From: Roseburia sp.
GTDB lineage: Bacteria; Bacillota; Clostridia; Lachnospirales; Lachnospiraceae
Direction of reading: 5' to 3'
DNA: 8,803 nucleotides
NCBI GenBank assembly: GCA_030844625.1
Contig: JAUUNJ010000088.1
Coordinates: 1 to 8,803 of the forward strand
Shown here piece after piece: positions 6,561 through 8,803 of this stretch. The notes under the pieces are model-generated. The model had not been told where the DNA came from, ran no database searches, and saw only the letters and a list, made by a program, of their open reading frames with translations. The position numbers and the translations under genes are program-made. The stretch's first letter is position 1. Every line of letters starts with the position of its first letter.

Positions 6561-8204
6561 ATGCAAAACAGAAGTTACATTATTGGACATAAAAATCCAG
6601 ATACAGACTCCATATGCTCAGCCATCGCACTGGCATATCTGAAAAACCAGACAGAGGAAGGCAAATATATAGCCAAAAGAGCAGGTCAGATTAATGAAGA
6701 GACAGAATATGTACTGAAATATTTCGAAGTACATACGCCAGGATATATGCCAAACGTGGGAACGCAGGTTAAGGATATGGAAATCAGGCATCTTCCGGGA
6801 ATGTCAAAGGAGATTTCCGTAAAAGAAGCATGGGAATTTATGCAGAAAAATAACGCCATAACATTACCGATGACAGATGAGGAAAACAATCTGGAAGGGA
6901 TTATTTCCATGTCAGATATTACCAATAATATGATGCGGCACAGCCCAACATCTTTGTCGGACGCAAAAACTCCTTTTAAACATATTGCAGAGACATTGGA
7001 CGGCAAAATATTAGTGGGGGATGAAAGTGCTGTATTCGGCAAGGGAAAGGTATTGATTGGAGCAGCCAATCCACGTCTTGTGAAAAAATATATTGAGCCG
7101 GGAGATTTGGTAATTCTTGGCGACAGACCGGAAGACCATTTAAATGCAGTAGAAATGCAGGCAAGCTGTATTGTAATCGGAATGAATGTGCCGGTTTCCG
7201 ATGCAATCAGAAGCTATGCACAGGAAAAGGGAACGGTGATTATTATAACGCCCCATGATTCGTTTGCCATTGCCAGATTAATTGAACAGAGTATTCCAGT
7301 AAGGGCACTTATGGTGTCTGAGAATCTGATTACATTTCATATGGATGATTTCACGGATACAATTAAAGCTGTTATGGGAAAGACAAGAATTCGTAATTTT
7401 CCGATTTTAGATAAACATGGAAAATATGTTGGCACAGTGTCCCGTAGAAACTTTTTGAATATTGAAAAGAAGAGAGTGATTTTAGTAGACCACAACGAAC
7501 GGTCCCAGGCAGTGGATAATATAGAACAGGCAGAGATTGTTGAGATTGTGGATCATCATAGAATTGGTACCATAGAGACCAAAAATCCGATTATTTTCAG
7601 AAACCAGCCGGTGGGATGTACGGCAACCATTGTAAGACAGATGTATCAGGAAAAAGGTGTAGCGGTTCCGAAGGAGATTGCAGGACTATTATGTGCAGCG
7701 ATTGTTTCCGATACATTATTGTTCCGCTCGCCTACCTGCACAGCTCTTGATCAGATGGTGGCAAAGGAGCTGGCTGCTATTGCAGAAATTGATATGGAAA
7801 AATTTGCCACGGACATGTTTAAAGCAGGAAGTAATTTATCGGAAAAGACAACAGAAGAAATTTTTTATCAGGATTTCAAGAAATTTATTGCCGGAGATGT
7901 TGTCTTTGGCGTGGGACAGATTAGTTCCATGGCAGTAGATGAATTGCAGATGATAAAGGAACGCCTGGTACCACATTTGAAATACGAATGTGGAAAACAT
8001 GGGGTACAGATGGTATTCTTTATGCTGACAAATATCTTAGATGAATCAACGGATTTGATTTGTTATGGAGAGGGCGCAGCAGATGTTATCAGAAATGCTT
8101 TCGGCATGAATATTGAGGATGGCGCATGCGTTTTACAGGGAATCGTATCCAGAAAGAAGCAATTGATACCTGCAATGATGAATGTTTTGCAGGGAGAACA
8201 GTAA
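6561..8204 (+). CDS. ppaC: Manganese-dependent inorganic pyrophosphatase with CBS and DRTGG regulatory domains (family II)
   Basis: A 547-residue cytoplasmic enzyme hydrolysing pyrophosphate to two phosphates, which pulls biosynthetic reactions forward. It has DHH phosphoesterase architecture split by a regulatory insert. The N-terminal DHH part (1-70) has GHKNPDTDS with metal ligands His10, Asp14 and Asp16. CBS1 is about 71-126, a DRTGG domain about 137-248, and CBS2 about 252-302. The DHH part then resumes with Asp310 (VDHNE), the DHH motif at 331-333, and Asp384 (IVSDTLLF). The DHHA2 domain (about 430-547) carries the substrate-binding SRKKQ motif at 530-534. Domain length and order match clostridial CBS-pyrophosphatases, which in studied members are controlled by adenine nucleotides and diadenosine polyphosphates. 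AAGGAG (6548-6553) lies seven bases before the ATG. An ATG at 6557 is out of frame. It is monocistronic, flanked on both sides by decayed DNA. Confidence 0.96.
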   Translation: MQNRSYIIGHKNPDTDSICSAIALAYLKNQTEEGKYIAKRAGQINEETEYVLKYFEVHTPGYMPNVGTQVKDMEIRHLPGMSKEISVKEAWEFMQKNNAITLPMTDEENNLEGIISMSDITNNMMRHSPTSLSDAKTPFKHIAETLDGKILVGDESAVFGKGKVLIGAANPRLVKKYIEPGDLVILGDRPEDHLNAVEMQASCIVIGMNVPVSDAIRSYAQEKGTVIIITPHDSFAIARLIEQSIPVRALMVSENLITFHMDDFTDTIKAVMGKTRIRNFPILDKHGKYVGTVSRRNFLNIEKKRVILVDHNERSQAVDNIEQAEIVEIVDHHRIGTIETKNPIIFRNQPVGCTATIVRQMYQEKGVAVPKEIAGLLCAAIVSDTLLFRSPTCTALDQMVAKELAAIAEIDMEKFATDMFKAGSNLSEKTTEEIFYQDFKKFIAGDVVFGVGQISSMAVDELQMIKERLVPHLKYECGKHGVQMVFFMLTNILDESTDLICYGEGAADVIRNAFGMNIEDGACVLQGIVSRKKQLIPAMMNVLQGEQ

Positions 8205-8238
8205 AAATATTCTAATGTACATTTTATTCTAACATAAT

Positions 8239-8261
8239 TAGGAAATTTGTTGAATTTCCTA
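8239..8261. other. Hairpin just after ppaC
   Basis: A 9-bp stem, TAGGAAATT (8239-8247) and AATTTCCTA (8253-8261), with a 5-nt loop, 34 bases after the ppaC stop. The following bases are ATTATACAAAAAACGC with no T-run, so it is a poor + strand terminator. It may protect the mRNA 3' end. Read on the other strand, it comes directly after the stop of the orphan fragment at 8262-8402, where its tail (TTATGTTAGAATAAAAT) is only mildly T-rich. Confidence 0.4.
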
Positions 8262-8402
8262 TTATACAAAAAACGCTCCACTATGGGTGCACACGGTCAG
8301 TGGCATATCTTCTAATGGCATATTGTCATGTACTGCTGTAGTACCAGCTTTCAGTGCCGCTTCATAAAGCCATGTCTTATAATCCCATCTTTGACAGTTA
8401 AA
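8262..8402 (-). pseudogene. Orphan C-terminal fragment of an unrecognised protein
   Basis: On the - strand, 46 codons are open between TGA (8405-8403) and a double stop TAA TAG (8264-8259). They read FNCQRWDYKTWLYEAALKA, then GTTAVHDNMPLED, then MPLTVCTHSGAFFV. There is no start codon near the beginning and no ribosome binding site. The composition is protein-like (WLYEAALKAG amphipathic helix, and ordered Cys/His near the end), unlike the shadow frames on the other strand. It looks like the truncated end of a gene whose 5' part has been lost. A hairpin with a T-run sits directly before it. I cannot assign a family. Codon-like quality is a judgement by eye. Confidence 0.4.
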
Positions 8403-8404
8403 TC

Positions 8405-8455
8405 AAAAAAGAATCCCACAAGTGCCTATTATACAGGGACTTTAGGGATTCTTTT
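8405..8455. terminator. Large hairpin with A- and T-tracts between ppaC and the presumed rho gene
   Basis: An 11-bp perfect stem, AAAAGAATCCC (8407-8417) with GGGATTCTTTT (8445-8455). It is extended by an inner helix, AAGT-CC (8420-8426) with GG-ACTT (8436-8442), around one G/G mismatch. The + strand tail is only T4 then GGGTTT. The - strand tail is T6 (TTTTTTGATTT). It probably ends ppaC transcripts on the + strand, but its better polarity is on the - strand, where no intact upstream gene exists in the window. Confidence 0.65.
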
Positions 8456-8509
8456 GGGTTTCACAGAGTATGGTATTTTATTTTCTACCTTTGTTTTTCG
8501 TTTGAATTG

Positions 8510-8560
8510 ATAACATATTTTAAAAATTTACACTATTATTTTTTGAAATAGTATGCTAAA
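8510..8560 (+). repeat. 51-bp exact direct repeat, copy 2
   Basis: Identical to 5636-5686. Here it lies about 205 bases before the last gene and ends inside a good extended -10 element (see 8527-8562), so this copy plausibly works as that gene's promoter. The internal inverted repeat is ACTATT (8532-8537) and AATAGT (8547-8552). Confidence 0.9.
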
Positions 8561-8562
8561 AT
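8527..8562 (+). promoter_or_regulatory. Putative extended -10 promoter for the last gene
   Basis: TGCTAAAAT (8554-8562) is an extended -10 element (TG-N-TAAAAT). TTTACA (8527-8532) resembles a -35 but is 24 bases from this -10, or 19 from the alternative TATGCT (8552-8557), so the -35 is weak or absent. The 21-bp interrupted palindrome 8532-8552 lies in the spacer and could bind a regulator. Transcription would begin near 8569. Confidence 0.45.
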
Positions 8563-8568
8563 GATGAA

Positions 8569-8764
8569 AGTATATAGTAATCTAATGGGTAATCCCCGAT
8601 TAATTCCCAACATTATAAAAATAATCACAAAAGAAAACTGTGCTGTTTTATGAGCACAATTGAGATCAAAGTAGTCATATGGTAAAAAATACATAAAACT
8701 GCTAGTGTAAGAAAGGTGAGCTTCTTTCCGCCGTGCTATGGAGGAATGGGTTGAAAGGAGTAAT
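8569..8764 (+). promoter_or_regulatory. Long 5' leader with a possible RBS-hiding switch
   Basis: About 195 untranslated bases precede the ATG at 8765. There is a 6-bp hairpin, TGTGCT (8639-8644) and AGCACA (8653-8658). Near the start codon, CTTCTTTC (8721-8728) can pair with GAAAGGAG (8753-8760), eight pairs with one G-U, covering the entire Shine-Dalgarno. The same CTTTC can instead pair with the earlier GAAAGG (8711-8716). The two helices exclude each other, so the leader could switch between open and closed ribosome binding. Pairings are direct observation; function is inference. Confidence 0.4.
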
Positions 8765-8803
8765 ATGAGAGAAAAATTGCAGTCTCTGCCAGTGAGCGAA
8801 TTA
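8765..8803 (+). CDS. rho: Start of a gene, probably transcription termination factor Rho (cut by window end)
   Basis: Only 13 codons are visible: MREKLQSLPVSEL. AAAGGAG (8754-8760) lies four bases upstream of the ATG. The opening (MREK followed by SLPxxEL) resembles the first helix of the Rho N-terminal (SAP-like) domain in Lachnospiraceae Rho, which continues with a REIAKxxGIKG-like stretch outside the window. The long structured leader would also suit Rho, which is known to be autoregulated in several bacteria. With so few residues this is a tentative call. Confidence 0.45.
   Translation, partial: MREKLQSLPVSEL

Noticed and set aside
8328..8510. 60-codon + strand open frame after ppaC
   Set aside because: It has no RBS, passes through the large hairpin, and its composition is not protein-like; the opposite strand carries the better fragment.
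8561..8653. Leader peptide of 30 codons beginning MMKVYSNLMGN
   Set aside because: Its ATG overlaps the -10 element and has no Shine-Dalgarno, so it would not be on the transcript from that promoter.
1..8803. CRISPR array, tRNA or rRNA genes, phage or defence genes
   Set aside because: No regularly spaced repeats, no tRNA-like cloverleaf with CCA, no rRNA sequence and no such protein motifs were seen on either strand.

Overview
The window looks like chromosome of a low-GC Gram-positive anaerobe, probably class Clostridia and most likely Lachnospiraceae. This rests on AT-rich coding sequence, AAGGAG-type ribosome binding sites, the order clpX-lon-engB followed by a DUF4364-type gene, a 547-residue CBS/DRTGG-containing family II pyrophosphatase, and a final partial gene whose first residues resemble Lachnospiraceae Rho. 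The genus cannot be read from the sequence.

Region 1 (1-4299, + strand) is a tightly packed protein quality control and ribosome assembly run: the 3' part of clpX, complete lon, complete engB (ysxC/yihA) and a DUF4364 winged-helix-like gene. Spacers are a few bases, except between lon and engB. There a GC-rich block able to form nested hairpins overlaps the lon stop codon and reaches the engB ribosome binding site. The run ends in a strong hairpin (4327-4379) shared with the convergent gene. Region 2 (4386-5592, - strand) is one complete malic enzyme gene with a strong Shine-Dalgarno and an extended -10 promoter.

Region 3 (5593-6560) has no intact gene. It holds a 51-bp sequence repeated exactly at 8510-8560, a 59-codon remnant of a histidine-kinase ATPase domain fused to the repeat's end, a broken unidentified gene that still has its own terminator, and the promoter and leader of the next gene. 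Region 4 (6561-8204, + strand) is the regulated manganese-dependent inorganic pyrophosphatase ppaC.

Region 5 (8205-8764) is again non-coding or decayed. It has a small hairpin after ppaC, a minus-strand orphan C-terminal fragment of an unknown protein, a large hairpin with T-tracts, the second copy of the 51-bp repeat with a good extended -10 element, and a leader of about 195 nt. The last 39 bases begin a new + strand gene, probably rho. Just before that start, two mutually exclusive helices can be drawn, one of which buries the whole ribosome binding site.

The intact genes are housekeeping: ATP-dependent proteolysis (ClpX, Lon), a ribosome assembly GTPase (EngB), malate decarboxylation, and pyrophosphate removal. 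No CRISPR array, tRNA, rRNA, intact transposase or defence system was seen. The most unusual signals are non-coding: the lon-engB element, the exact 51-bp repeat bracketing ppaC and three gene remnants, and the possible translational switch before the presumed rho gene.
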